Shown: piece after piece, positions 54,265 to 63,032 of the stretch
How the letters are laid out: each line of letters opens with the position of its first letter
Position numbering within the stretch: the first letter of the stretch is position 1
Source: Firmicutes bacterium HGW-Firmicutes-7
Lineage (GTDB): Bacteria; Bacillota; Clostridia; Lachnospirales; Vallitaleaceae
Length of the DNA: 64,000 nt
NCBI GenBank assembly: GCA_002841375.1
Contig: PGZO01000003.1
Location: forward strand, 165,139-229,138
Reading direction: 5' to 3'
The notes under the pieces: generated by a model
The model's database searches: none
What the model was told of the DNA's origin: nothing
Seen by the model: only the letters and a program-made list of their open reading frames with translations
Translations under genes and position numbers: made by a program

Positions 54265-54855
54265 TTGAATACATATATAATCAACAAGGTATATGGGATA
54301 TTTCAGAAAACGCAAGACTTAAGTGAGGTAGATGGCATCAAGCTGAAGTATGTGCTTGAAATGATAATCAATGATGTATTAAAAACATTGATTATGTTTG
54401 TAGGATTTAGCTTAATTGGTGAAGGGTTGGCATTTTTATATTGTTGTTTATCCTTAATGCTAATAAGAAACTTTTCTGGTGGGCTACATCTAAAGACCTT
54501 TTTCGGGTGTCTTCTATTTACGAGTTCTTTCTTTGGGCTTTCAGTATTCTTTAATAACTACATTACTCTAACATTACCAATATTTGTAATTTTGTTTTTT
54601 TTCAATATGTTTATTATGGTGTTACTCTCTCCAATTACTTCTAGGCAAAGGCCAGAATATTCAGAGAAAAAAAAGTTTCACTTCAAATCAATGAGTATTA
54701 TGATCGTTATTGTACATTTTACGTTTTACTTTGTAAGTAAACACCCATACTTTACTATTGCAATATGGGTCTATACTTTACAATCCATTCAATTGTTGAT
54801 TACGTTAGGGGGAATTACATATGAACATAAAAAAAATATTAAAAATGCCGCTTAA
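54265..54855 (+). CDS. agrB: AgrB-family autoinducer processing endopeptidase
   Basis: AgrB is the membrane cysteine endopeptidase that removes the AgrD tail and cyclises the signal peptide. The 196-residue protein has four to six membrane segments and the catalytic pair His75 and Cys82 in RNFSGGLHLKTFFGC, with the same seven-residue spacing as known AgrB proteins. I accept a TTG start at 54265 because AGGTGA lies just upstream and no ATG in frame precedes the first helix. The agrD gene begins inside its last codons (35-base overlap), a coupling seen in many agr loci. Confidence 0.93.
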   Translation: MNTYIINKVYGIFQKTQDLSEVDGIKLKYVLEMIINDVLKTLIMFVGFSLIGEGLAFLYCCLSLMLIRNFSGGLHLKTFFGCLLFTSSFFGLSVFFNNYITLTLPIFVILFFFNMFIMVLLSPITSRQRPEYSEKKKFHFKSMSIMIVIVHFTFYFVSKHPYFTIAIWVYTLQSIQLLITLGGITYEHKKNIKNAA

Positions 54856-54967
54856 AATGATTTGTAGTTTATTAATTATGGCCGCTCCAATTATTGTAAC
54901 TCAAGGTTGTGGTACATTTATATGGGGTGAACCTAAGTGTCCTGATTGTTTAAAAACAATGGAATAA
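54821..54967 (+). CDS. agrD: AgrD-like cyclic autoinducer peptide precursor
   Basis: This 48-residue precursor has a basic amphipathic N-terminal helix (MNIKKILKMPLKMICSLLIM), a signal core VTQGCGTFIW and an acidic-type tail GEPKCPDCLKTME. The tail aligns with the EPK-P pattern of staphylococcal AgrD, which puts the cleavage after Trp35 and a thiolactone on Cys30, giving a six-residue ring C-G-T-F-I-W. The tail is odd in holding a CPDC cysteine pair; Cys15 lies in the leader. It overlaps agrB by 35 bases. GGGGGAAT precedes the ATG. The stop codon is three bases from the end of the convergent kinase gene. Confidence 0.9.
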   Translation: MNIKKILKMPLKMICSLLIMAAPIIVTQGCGTFIWGEPKCPDCLKTME

Positions 54968-54970
54968 GAA

Positions 54971-56233
54971 CTATGGAATAAGGGCTTTTAACACAACATA
55001 GTTGTGAGCCCCCGCTTCATTGTAAGCTTCTATAGAACCATGATATTTCGTTACTATTTGTTTTACATTATAAAGACCATAACCTCGATTTGCTTTGGCC
55101 TTTGAGCTAACACCTTTATTAAACATATTTTTCAATATTTCTTTTTCTAGATATGGATGCTTATTTTTAACAATAAGGATATTCATATCTTTTTCTTTGT
55201 CAATAATTACAACAATCTCATTATCTTCAACATTCGTTTCCATAGCATTGTCTATTAATATACCAAATAGCTCAATCCATTCATAATCATAGATCTTAGA
55301 TACAAAAACATGTTCTAATATTTGGATTGTAAACTTAATATTCATCGCCTCTGCCTGTGATTTCTTCCCGTATAAAAATCCAGCAATCACCCTATTATTA
55401 TATTTAAGAAATTCATTTAATTCTTCTTTACTTGCAATTTGCCCCGTATATTTTTCATATCTTTGCAACATATCTTCCTTATCTTTTGCTGCAAAAATCA
55501 TCATCCCAAGGGCCTGTAAATGATTTTTAAAATCATGCTGTCTTGCTTTTATATCTGAGATAAGCTCATCAATAATTGGCATATATTGCTCATTCACCTT
55601 AAGCTTATTCAGTGTATGTTCATTCATTAGACTATTTTTTAATATAATAAAATTAACAAAAATTATTACTAGCGATAGGGTTGTTATACTAATTAAGTTT
55701 TCAATCATGCCATCTATATTTATATACCAATACGCAGCTAATAGGACCATTATTAAAAAAGCATTAACCGTTAAATATTTAAACACCTTGTTCTTATTAA
55801 TGACAAACTGATATACATAGTGAATAGGAATAAATAAGTACACACATATCGCTAATAGGATATTAGCCGTTTGGGCTATTAAACCAATGTTAAAACTATA
55901 GGTTATTTCGCCAAAAATTAATTTCAATGGAATAATTGTAATAATTTGAATGGACATTAATATCACTGAACTTATTAAATACAAATAAATTGTTTCAATA
56001 AACCGTTGTTTGTATAAAAAGAAAAGCATCACAATAACTATTAATCCTGCAAGTATGACTGTATACCACTCATCAATCATATTGCCTTGAACGCCAATTA
56101 AAATTGAGGCCGCTATACCCCAAAAAAACAGTTTACTCTTATCGATACTATTCTTGCTTAACAGTTTTTTTGCTATAAAAATATTACTCACAACATCAAA
56201 TACTGATAATATAATTGCTTCAAACATCGTCAT
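54971..56233 (-). CDS. AgrC-like sensor histidine kinase (GHKL)
   Basis: This 420-residue kinase has six or seven N-terminal membrane helices (about residues 5-205), a coiled linker, a phospho-accepting histidine in RQHDFKNHLQALG (about residue 240), and a GHKL ATPase domain with DNAMETN (N-box) and NRGYGLYNVKQIVTKYHGSI (G-box). This is the AgrC/FsrC architecture for cyclic peptide receptors. The ATG at 56233 overlaps the TGA of the regulator gene (ATGA). The gene is convergent with agrBD, with three bases between their ends. Sensing of the adjacent AgrD product is inferred from position. Confidence 0.92.
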   Translation of the reverse strand: MTMFEAIILSVFDVVSNIFIAKKLLSKNSIDKSKLFFWGIAASILIGVQGNMIDEWYTVILAGLIVIVMLFFLYKQRFIETIYLYLISSVILMSIQIITIIPLKLIFGEITYSFNIGLIAQTANILLAICVYLFIPIHYVYQFVINKNKVFKYLTVNAFLIMVLLAAYWYINIDGMIENLISITTLSLVIIFVNFIILKNSLMNEHTLNKLKVNEQYMPIIDELISDIKARQHDFKNHLQALGMMIFAAKDKEDMLQRYEKYTGQIASKEELNEFLKYNNRVIAGFLYGKKSQAEAMNIKFTIQILEHVFVSKIYDYEWIELFGILIDNAMETNVEDNEIVVIIDKEKDMNILIVKNKHPYLEKEILKNMFNKGVSSKAKANRGYGLYNVKQIVTKYHGSIEAYNEAGAHNYVVLKALIP

Positions 56234-56931
56234 ATCGTAACCCTCCAAATCTCTTCCTTAAACTTCCGACCAATTGGGATCAATTTATCATCTTGTTGAA
56301 CATTTAGATAATTATTGATTCGATCAATTTTTTTGATATAGTTGGAATTTACAATATAGCTTTTATGGCATTGCTTAAAATCATTAGATAATTGTTTTAA
56401 TAACTTAGCTAAAGAATAATAGGAAAATGTAGCTTCTTCATAAATTGTTTTTATAAAAAGCTTACGGTTTTTATGTTCTATATATATAATTTCGGCTTGA
56501 TTTAATATGTAGGTAAACTCTTTTTCTCTAAACTTAATAATTTTTAAAGCCTCTTGGACTTTTAAGCCATGTTGGATTTCTTGAAAGACCTTCTTAATTT
56601 CGATGTCAGTGAAGGGTTTGTTAATAAAGCTATAGCAGTGGACTTTTCTATAGGCTTCAAGCTCCTTGCTATAAACACCCGTAATGAATACTATTGGTGT
56701 TAACTTATACGCATCAACTTCTCTAATTTGTTTGGCTAAATCATAGCCCGTATAATCTAGCAACTGTATATCCAAAAAGAATATATCTACTTTTTCTGAA
56801 TTTGCAATTGCCAGCGCTTCTTCTGCATAACCCGTCGAATATATTGTTAAACTGCAATCTATGCTCTTTACGATCTCTATTAATCCGTCTCGAATATTGA
56901 CTTCATCTTCAACAATCAATATAGTACCCAT
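56230..56931 (-). CDS. AgrA-like LytTR response regulator
   Basis: This 233-residue regulator has a receiver domain (ILIVEDEVNIRDG, phospho-Asp in IFFLDIQLLDYTG, lysine in FINKPFT) and a C-terminal LytTR DNA-binding domain (about residues 135-233, with AEIIYIEHKNRKLFI and CHKSYIVNSNYIKKI). LytTR proteins bind paired direct repeats one or two turns apart; such a pair lies upstream of agrBD (54165-54195). The gene overlaps the kinase gene by four bases. It heads a regulator-kinase operon that faces agrBD. Confidence 0.94.
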   Translation of the reverse strand: MGTILIVEDEVNIRDGLIEIVKSIDCSLTIYSTGYAEEALAIANSEKVDIFFLDIQLLDYTGYDLAKQIREVDAYKLTPIVFITGVYSKELEAYRKVHCYSFINKPFTDIEIKKVFQEIQHGLKVQEALKIIKFREKEFTYILNQAEIIYIEHKNRKLFIKTIYEEATFSYYSLAKLLKQLSNDFKQCHKSYIVNSNYIKKIDRINNYLNVQQDDKLIPIGRKFKEEIWRVTI

Positions 56932-56971
56932 TTATGTCACCTCTATTATTATGCTTGTCTTTAATAATTAA

Positions 56972-57000
56972 ATTATATCAAATTTTTTTACATTAATCAA
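56972..57000 (-). promoter_or_regulatory. Promoter of the agrA-agrC operon
   Basis: On the minus strand TTGATT (56995-57000) and TATAAT (56972-56977) are 17 bases apart, about 40 bases before the agrA-like start codon. Two CGTT-type sequences near 57061-57085 are 19 bases apart, off the usual LytTR spacing, and far from the promoter, so I do not call them a site. Confidence 0.65.
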
Positions 57001-57201
57001 TTAATTAGTTTATTTTTTAACTATTATTGAACATTAGGTAGTTATTAAACTAAATTTTCTAACGTTGATACACCAATTAAACGGTACGTTATATTAAGTA
57101 CCCTAAATTTTATCCTTCTATTACTATTTAGGCGCTACATTCCGTAATTATTTGTGTTCAAATACTAAATACAGGATATATTAGGTATATTTCAAGGACT
57201 A

Positions 57202-57234
57202 TTCCATTATTTTTTTGGTTCATGTATAATGGAA
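57202..57234 (+). promoter_or_regulatory. Inverted repeat at the lrp-ald promoter
   Basis: TTCCATTAT (57202-57210) and ATAATGGAA (57226-57234) are a perfect nine-base inverted repeat. The right arm overlaps TATAAT (57225-57230), the only good -10 before the Lrp gene. It could be an autoregulatory operator or a leader hairpin; no clear -35 is visible. Confidence 0.5.
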
Positions 57235-57260
57235 ATATAATCTTTCGAAAGAGGTTTTCT

Positions 57261-57710
57261 ATGAATGAATTAGACGTAAAAATATTAACTTTACTACAAA
57301 AAAATTCGCGTATTTCTATTTCTGAAATAAGCGCCTTGGTTAACCTGTCGATTTCTGCAACCAGTGATCGTTTAAAAAAACTTGAGAGTTCGGGCATTAT
57401 TTCTCAATACACTGCAATCTTAAATCCTGAGGTTTTCAATAAAACATTGATGGCCATCATGTTTGTTAATTTAGAGCATCCAAACTTTACTGACAAGTTC
57501 TTAGCTTTTATCCAAGATCAAGAAGAAATATTAGAATGCCACTATTTAGCTGGTAATTTTGACTACGCCCTAAAAATTGTCACTAAAAATACAGCAACTT
57601 TAGAAACTATTTTAAATAGAATCAAAAGTGTAACGGGTATTCAAAAAACTGAAACCAACGTAGTTTTATCCACAGTAAAAAACCAGTATTCCATTTTACC
57701 CACAAATTAA
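57261..57710 (+). CDS. Lrp/AsnC family transcriptional regulator
   Basis: This 149-residue regulator has an N-terminal AsnC-type helix-turn-helix ([47 protein letters not shown]) and a C-terminal RAM effector-binding domain (about residues 62-140). I chose the ATG at 57261 because AGAGG lies six bases upstream; the longer frame lacks a site. It lies 20 bases before alanine dehydrogenase and is almost certainly co-transcribed. In other bacteria Lrp-type proteins beside ald activate it in response to alanine. The same role is a reasonable inference here. Confidence 0.93.
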   Translation: MNELDVKILTLLQKNSRISISEISALVNLSISATSDRLKKLESSGIISQYTAILNPEVFNKTLMAIMFVNLEHPNFTDKFLAFIQDQEEILECHYLAGNFDYALKIVTKNTATLETILNRIKSVTGIQKTETNVVLSTVKNQYSILPTN

Positions 57711-57730
57711 TCATTTTCGGAGGTCTTTAT

Positions 57731-58849
57731 ATGATCATTGGTGTTCCTAAGGAAATTAAAAATAATGAAAATAGAGTTGCACTTACCCCTGGTGGGGTAA
57801 AAACGCTTATAAGTCAAGGCCATACGGTTTATATTGAAAAAAACGCTGGCCTTGGAAGCTCTTTTGAAAATACGGATTATGAATTAGCAGGTGCTACACT
57901 ATTAGAAGATACGCAACACCTGTTTGATATTTCAGAATTAATTATTAAAGTTAAAGAACCTTTGGAAAGTGAATATGAACTTTTCCACGAAGGTCAAAGT
58001 CTGTTTACATATTTGCATTTAGCTGCTGACTTAGCCTTAACAGAAGCACTAATGCGCAAGAAAATCACTGGCATTGCATACGAAACCGTTGAACTTCCAA
58101 ATTCAAGGCTACCTCTTTTAATGCCAATGAGTGAAGTTGCAGGTCGTATGTCAGTTCAAATCGGTGCTACCTTACTTCAAAAATACAACGGTGGAGCTGG
58201 TGTATTACTCGGTGGTGTGCCTGGTGTGAAACCTGCTAAGGTTTTAATCATTGGAGGTGGCGTCGTTGGAACAAATGCCGCTAAAATGGCTGTGGGCTTA
58301 GGTGCTCATGTAACGATTATGGATGTGAATAGTGAAAGAATGGCTTATTTAGACGATATTTTCGGTGGACGTGTGACAACGCTCAAGTACAATTACTACA
58401 ATGTTGAAGAAGCTGTCAAAGAAACGGATTTACTAATTGGTGCAGTACTCGTTACTGGTGAAAAAGCGCCAAAAACTGTTACAACTGAAATGGTTCAAAC
58501 CATGAAAAAAGGTGCCGTAATTGTTGATGTTGCTATTGACCAAGGAGGCTCTATTGAAACCATTGATCGAGTCACTACCCATGATCATCCAAGTTATGAA
58601 AAATATGGTGTTATTCATTACTCCGTAGCAAATATGCCTGGGGCAGTACCAAGGACTTCTACCTTTGCTTTAGAAGCAGCTACACTTCCTTATATTCTTG
58701 AGCTTGCCAATCTTGGTGTCATAGGTGCGCTACAACATAATCCATGTTTGGCAAAAGGATTAAACACCTTCAATGGCCATATTACTTGCAAAGGTGTTGC
58801 AGATAGCTTAAACCTACCCTATTCGCCTATACATACGTTTTTCGCTTAA
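57731..58849 (+). CDS. ald: Alanine dehydrogenase
   Basis: Ald interconverts L-alanine and pyruvate plus ammonia with NAD. The 372-residue protein has [20 protein letters not shown] at the N-terminus, the catalytic histidine segment [14 protein letters not shown] (about residue 97), the NAD motif [20 protein letters not shown] (about residue 175), and the [18 protein letters not shown] signature. GGAGG precedes the ATG. In spore formers Ald supports growth on alanine and sporulation. It is co-transcribed with the Lrp gene and followed by a structured element at 58856-58959. Confidence 0.97.
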   Translation: MIIGVPKEIKNNENRVALTPGGVKTLISQGHTVYIEKNAGLGSSFENTDYELAGATLLEDTQHLFDISELIIKVKEPLESEYELFHEGQSLFTYLHLAADLALTEALMRKKITGIAYETVELPNSRLPLLMPMSEVAGRMSVQIGATLLQKYNGGAGVLLGGVPGVKPAKVLIIGGGVVGTNAAKMAVGLGAHVTIMDVNSERMAYLDDIFGGRVTTLKYNYYNVEEAVKETDLLIGAVLVTGEKAPKTVTTEMVQTMKKGAVIVDVAIDQGGSIETIDRVTTHDHPSYEKYGVIHYSVANMPGAVPRTSTFALEAATLPYILELANLGVIGALQHNPCLAKGLNTFNGHITCKGVADSLNLPYSPIHTFFA

Positions 58850-58855
58850 ATTAAG

Positions 58856-58959
58856 AAAGGGTTATCCTGAAATGTACTACGCTCTTCATGATAGACAGTT
58901 TTTTCATTTAAACTGTGTACCACAATGGGCGTATATACATACACCAGGACAACCCTTTT
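58856..58959. terminator. Nested multi-hairpin element after ald
   Basis: AAAGGGTTATCCTG (58856-58869) pairs with CAGGACAACCCTTT (58945-58958) with one mismatch. Inside, ATGTA-CGC pairs with GCG-TACAT, and a third hairpin ACAGTTT/AAACTGT (58895-58916) forms the tip. On the plus strand the outer arm is followed by TTATATATTTT, so it can act as the ald terminator. It also faces the convergent msrAB gene ending at 58967. The 104-base nested form is larger than a normal terminator. Confidence 0.7.
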
Positions 58960-58966
58960 ATATATT

Positions 58967-59992
58967 TTATTCTTTTACCCAATCAATGTAGTCGCTATAT
59001 CCTTCTTTCTCCATTTCCTTTAAAGGAATAAATCGAAGAGAGGCACTATTAATACAGTAACGTTTTCCACCCATCTCTTTGGGTCCGTCCTCAAAAATAT
59101 GTCCTAAATGACTGTCTCCAGTCTTACTTCTTACTTCAGTTCTATTCATATTAAAGCGTATGTCATCTATATAATGAATCGCTTCTGGAATAATAGGTTT
59201 TGAAAAGCTAGGCCATCCACAGCCGGAATCAAACTTATCCATTGATGAAAAAAGTGGCTCTCCAGTAGTAATATCAACATAAATACCTTTATCAAATACA
59301 TCATAATACTCATTTGAAAAAGGTTTTTCCGTAGCATTATTCTGTGTGACATCATATTGAACAGCTGAAAGCTGGCTTTTTAGTTGCTCTTCAGAGGGTT
59401 TAATATAACGGTCACGCTTAACACTTCTTGATAATTCTGGTTGTTCGTTAAGATGGGCAAAATTAATATGACAATAACCGTTTGGATTTTTCTCCAAATA
59501 ATTTTGGTGATAATCTTCAGCCAAAAAATATTGTGCAAGAGGTTCAACCTCTGTAACTATTTTCTTAGCATATTTTTCTTGTTCCAGCGCAATAACTTTA
59601 CTGATTATTGCTCTGTCTTCTTCATCTTTATAGTAAATTGCCGTCCGATATTGTATTCCAATATCATTGCCTTGCCTGTTACTCATAGTTGGTTCAATTA
59701 CTTTAAAATAATATCCTAACAGCGCTTCAAGGCTAACTCGTTGTGGATCATATTTAACGTGAACAGCTTCTGAGTGGCCTGTTTTATGAGAGCAAACTTC
59801 TTCATAGGTTGGGTTATCTGTGTTGCCATTTGCATAACCAGAGGTCACATCAGCTACACCATATATCCTCGCCATATAAGCCTCTACTCCCCAGAAGCAG
59901 CCTCCTGCCAACCAGATTTCTTTTAACCTTGACAGGTCATAATTAACCTTCGTATTCGGATTACTTGGGATCTTTGATCCTTCTACACTCAT
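58967..59992 (-). CDS. msrAB: Bifunctional methionine sulfoxide reductase MsrAB
   Basis: This 341-residue fusion repairs both epimers of oxidised methionine. The N-terminal MsrA domain has the catalytic GGCFWG motif (Cys32). The C-terminal MsrB domain (about residues 195-330) has [11 protein letters not shown], the [13 protein letters not shown] zinc-less core and the catalytic cysteine in [11 protein letters not shown] (Cys313). AGGAGG precedes the ATG. There is no signal peptide, so it acts in the cytoplasm. The fused form is common in Firmicutes. It is a single gene next to a peroxiredoxin, both oxidative-damage functions. Confidence 0.96.
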   Translation of the reverse strand: MSVEGSKIPSNPNTKVNYDLSRLKEIWLAGGCFWGVEAYMARIYGVADVTSGYANGNTDNPTYEEVCSHKTGHSEAVHVKYDPQRVSLEALLGYYFKVIEPTMSNRQGNDIGIQYRTAIYYKDEEDRAIISKVIALEQEKYAKKIVTEVEPLAQYFLAEDYHQNYLEKNPNGYCHINFAHLNEQPELSRSVKRDRYIKPSEEQLKSQLSAVQYDVTQNNATEKPFSNEYYDVFDKGIYVDITTGEPLFSSMDKFDSGCGWPSFSKPIIPEAIHYIDDIRFNMNRTEVRSKTGDSHLGHIFEDGPKEMGGKRYCINSASLRFIPLKEMEKEGYSDYIDWVKE

Positions 59993-60106
59993 ATCATCTA
60001 CCTCCTTTTTATAGCATTAAAAGGATATGCCCCCTCCGCATTGGCTACGAGCTCGTAATCTTATCTAGTAGTAAAACTACTATAAACCAAAATACAAGCT
60101 TTGATT

Positions 60107-60142
60107 GCCCATCAGTTGGGGACTTCCTGCGTTTGCTTAAAA
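60107..60142. repeat. Dispersed motif copy in the msrAB-bcp gap
   Basis: GCCCATCAGTTGGGGACTTC followed by CTGCGTTTGCTTAAAA resembles the inner part of the hairpin at 33641-33672, and more weakly CCCACTGGGGACTTTC at 13748-13763. The gap 59993-60155 also has a small AGTAGT/ACTACT hairpin. It may be a decayed terminator or a copy of a small repeat family. Confidence 0.4.
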
Positions 60143-60155
60143 TCATTTGAATCAA

Positions 60156-60626
60156 TTACTTTCCATTAATATAATCAAGCACTTTTTCTACGTGTCCATC
60201 AACCTTTACATTAGGAAATACTTTCTCAATAATTCCCTCTTCATTAATCACAAACGTAGACCTAACAATTCCCATATACTCTTTCCCATAATTTTTTTTG
60301 ATTTTCCAAACGCCAAATTGCTCACATACCTTACCCTCTTCATCACACAAAAGTACAAAGGGCAACTCATATTTTGCGGCAAAATTTGAATGGGATTTAA
60401 CGTTATCCTTGCTTATTCCAATGACAATAGTATTTGATGATTGAAAGTCACCATAAGAATCTCTAAAACCACAGGCTTGACTAGTACATCCTGGCGTATT
60501 ATCCTTGGGATAAAAATATATTATAACCTTTTTACCCAAAAAATCTTTAAGAGAAACTGTGCTGCCTTGACCGTTTATGAGGGTAAAATCAGGTGCCTTT
60601 GTTCCAACTGTTAATAATTCTGGCAT
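60156..60626 (-). CDS. bcp: Thioredoxin-dependent peroxiredoxin (BCP type)
   Basis: This 156-residue peroxiredoxin of the BCP/PrxQ type reduces hydroperoxides with thioredoxin. It has the YFYPKDNTPGCTSQACGFRD motif, with peroxidatic Cys47 and resolving Cys52 five residues apart, typical of the subgroup with an intramolecular disulfide, and the later STFVINEEG segment. I chose the ATG at 60626 (MPELLTVG) because AAGGA lies at proper spacing; the ATG at 60635 would lie right against that site. It is monocistronic. Confidence 0.95.
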   Translation of the reverse strand: MPELLTVGTKAPDFTLINGQGSTVSLKDFLGKKVIIYFYPKDNTPGCTSQACGFRDSYGDFQSSNTIVIGISKDNVKSHSNFAAKYELPFVLLCDEEGKVCEQFGVWKIKKNYGKEYMGIVRSTFVINEEGIIEKVFPNVKVDGHVEKVLDYINGK

Positions 60627-60756
60627 TTTAATCATCCTTTCAAACTTTATTTATTACTATATTATACCATAAAAAAGATAGCGTATAGTACTTAGAACCA
60701 TCCTATCAGATAATAAATTAAACCCTTATACGAACTTATCAATCGACTACACACAT

Positions 60757-60794
60757 AAAATACCCTTTCTACTTATTATTAGAAAGGATATTTT
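60757..60794 (-). terminator. Hairpin after the sugar dehydrogenase gene
   Basis: On the minus strand AAAATATCCTTTCT pairs with AGAAAGGGTATTTT with one mismatch around a ten-base loop. It lies about 100 bases after the stop codon at 60894. A second, shorter GGAAAG/CTTTCC hairpin is nearer to the stop (60853-60868). Confidence 0.55.
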
Positions 60795-60893
60795 AAATTA
60801 TTACAAAATATGAATACAAAAGTAAGCTTTCAGCCTTTGATATTATTTTAGGAAAGCCCACTTTCCCTCCTCTATTTCTGTATTTATGAATTC

Positions 60894-61973
60894 TTAATAC
60901 AGATCAAGGGGAAACTGTATGATTCTTCCCTCACGAGATGATTTATATATGCCGATGATTAATTCCAACGATTTTTTTCCTTCGCGTCCATCCGTACTGG
61001 GTTCTGCATTTCCCTTAAGTACTTCCAATATATTTTCATAATAGCCTGTATGGCCAAAGCCATAAACATTTGGAGGTTCATAATTCGATGAAGCTACAAG
61101 CTTGTCATCTTCATCCACGTCTTCAAATTCCCATTTTTCAATATTGTTTATTGCTACTCCCCCAACCTTTGCGGTTCCCTTTTCTCCAATAATTGTAATA
61201 CTGCCCTCATAGTTTTTTGGATAAGTGAGCATCGTAACATTTATATTTCCAATTGCACCATTTCTAAATCGAATCACAGCAGAACCTGTATCCTCGGTTT
61301 CAATTTTTCTGCCAAGCGTTCCTGTAATTGCCGTTACACTTTCTACAGGACCACCCAGCCATTCAATGGAATCAATGTAGTGACTTGCCTGATTGCTGAA
61401 AGCCCCTCCGTCATATTCCCATGTTCCCCGCCATTTAGCTTCATCATAATAGCTTTGTGTCCGCGACCATAGTACATTGGATAAAATCATATAGATTCTC
61501 CCAAAACGCCCCTTGTCCACTGCTTTTTTTAATAATTGCATCGTACTGTTCAGTCTGTTCTGTTTGACTACAAAAAGCTTCACCTTTGCTTCATCACATA
61601 TCTTAATCAGTTCATCTGCCAATTTCAAATTCGTAGCCATCGGTTTTTCAGACAGGACGTTTATATGCTTTTTGGCTGCCTTGACTCCATGAACCGGATG
61701 CAACCCACTCGGTGTACATATAGACAGTAGATCCATCTTTTCATGATTAAGCATTTCATCTAAGTCTGTATATATTCTGGGTTTTACTATTTCTTGTTCA
61801 ACATTTTTATTGACTAAAAGATCTACATATTCAGAAGCTTTAGCATTAGCTCTTTCTTCTATGATGTCACACACACAAATTAATTCAACTTCTTTATATA
61901 AGTTTGCTATTGCTTCGATATGTTTGTACGATATTCTTCCACACCCTATCAAGCCGGATTTTATTTTATCCAC
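60894..61973 (-). CDS. Gfo/Idh/MocA family sugar dehydrogenase
   Basis: This 359-residue NAD(P)-dependent oxidoreductase has the N-terminal Rossmann motif GLIGCGRISYKHIEAI, the EKPMA motif (about residue 113) and the C-terminal sheet with WEYDGGAFSNQASHYIDSIEWLGGPV. The wording is closest, from memory, to UDP-N-acetyl-D-glucosaminuronate 3-dehydrogenases of the WlbA/WbpB type, which start amino-sugar synthesis for surface glycans, but this is tentative. It lies 190 bases after a methyltransferase gene on the same strand, next to the divergent collagen-like protein, so a role in spore-surface glycosylation is a reasonable inference. Confidence 0.85.
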   Translation of the reverse strand: MDKIKSGLIGCGRISYKHIEAIANLYKEVELICVCDIIEERANAKASEYVDLLVNKNVEQEIVKPRIYTDLDEMLNHEKMDLLSICTPSGLHPVHGVKAAKKHINVLSEKPMATNLKLADELIKICDEAKVKLFVVKQNRLNSTMQLLKKAVDKGRFGRIYMILSNVLWSRTQSYYDEAKWRGTWEYDGGAFSNQASHYIDSIEWLGGPVESVTAITGTLGRKIETEDTGSAVIRFRNGAIGNINVTMLTYPKNYEGSITIIGEKGTAKVGGVAINNIEKWEFEDVDEDDKLVASSNYEPPNVYGFGHTGYYENILEVLKGNAEPSTDGREGKKSLELIIGIYKSSREGRIIQFPLDLY

Positions 61974-62163
61974 TGATGTAACGCTCCTTTATTAGGTTTT
62001 AAGCCTGCTTATATATAATCCGCTACTATTTTTCCATTTTCAAGCCTATTTCCTATATGATACTTTACACTATGCAGGTTGTAATAAAGGGGTTACAATA
62101 CGAGAAATTTGCAAAACAAGTTCCGCACTCACTTGTCAGCATAAGAGGTAATTTAAAATTAAT

Positions 62164-62748
62164 TTACTGTATCATTGGTATCTCTTTTTTTGTTGCATCA
62201 CATAAGAAGATAACAGCATTTTCTTTTATTTTAAATGGTATTATTTCGATGATATCTAATAAATTTTCATATCGTTCTTTAATACTTTCCAAGCTATAAG
62301 TCCTGACATGAGAAGTTTCATTAAAATTGGGAACTGAAAAAATCACCCTTACCCCTTCAGGTAAATAAGATAATACTTTTAGATCCTCCTCAATATGTTC
62401 CAGTACTTCTAATAAGATTGCTGTATTATATTCCTTTATCGTATAGTTTCTTTTATTATATAAATTACCTACATAAAAGTAATCCTTTCCTGTTCTCTCT
62501 TTGACCATTCTAATTGCATTTTGCGAAAAATCTACTCCAAAAGCATATTTTAATCCGTGATTAATTACTAATTCGGCAAACTGACCTGGTCCACACCCAA
62601 ATTCGGCTATAATACTGTTTTCATCCATCATCTGGATTGCCCTTTTCCAAATCGGGAAGTATAGCATTTCCTCAGCCTTTTTCAAATACGCTTTGTTCGT
62701 TTGATAAACATTATCGTAATAAAAATTATCCTTTTCTTGATTGCTCAT
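62164..62748 (-). CDS. Class I SAM-dependent methyltransferase
   Basis: This 194-residue protein has the SAM-binding motif AEFGCGPGQFAELVI (about residue 50), the acidic loop GVDFSQNAIRM, and the post-motif LLEVLEHIEEDLKVLSYLPEGVRVIFSVPNF. The last is typical of small-molecule and sugar methyltransferases of the Methyltransf_23 group. I chose the ATG at 62748 because AGGAG lies at proper spacing upstream. It faces away from the collagen-like gene and runs toward the sugar dehydrogenase. Methylation of a glycan on the collagen-like protein is possible but not shown. Confidence 0.85.
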   Translation of the reverse strand: MSNQEKDNFYYDNVYQTNKAYLKKAEEMLYFPIWKRAIQMMDENSIIAEFGCGPGQFAELVINHGLKYAFGVDFSQNAIRMVKERTGKDYFYVGNLYNKRNYTIKEYNTAILLEVLEHIEEDLKVLSYLPEGVRVIFSVPNFNETSHVRTYSLESIKERYENLLDIIEIIPFKIKENAVIFLCDATKKEIPMIQ

Positions 62749-62935
62749 TTTAATCACTCCTTTTATAAATACAGAATACAATTTGATTCTCCGGTTAACT
62801 TCTTTCTCTAATTAACTTGCTTATTTTTCAACATGGCGCTTTTTATAGTTGTAATATATTCTAATACAATTTTTTCTGTGCTTGTTAGTCCAAAAAATAA
62901 TGGATCTATTATTTGTTTACATAATTCATATCCGC

Positions 62936-62963
62936 ACCAGATTCTGGACTATCACATATAATA
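62936..62963 (+). promoter_or_regulatory. Candidate sigma-K-type promoter of the collagen-like gene
   Basis: CATATAATA (62955-62963) matches the sigma-K -10 pattern CATAnnnTA. An AC dinucleotide (62936-62937) lies 17 bases upstream, one base longer than ideal. It is 70 bases before the start codon. Late mother-cell expression would suit an outer spore-layer protein. The rest of the 284-base gap (62749-63032) shows nothing definite. Confidence 0.45.
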
Positions 62964-63032
62964 TTCATATAGCATTTTTTTCATACTTGCAACTCAAATG
63001 CTATAAATTAATGAGCATAAGGGGGTGAACAA

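Noticed and set aside
57061..57085. A second LytTR operator upstream of the agrA-like gene
   Set aside because: The two CGTT cores are 19 bp apart instead of about 21 and lie about 60 bp from the -35, so the fit is poor.
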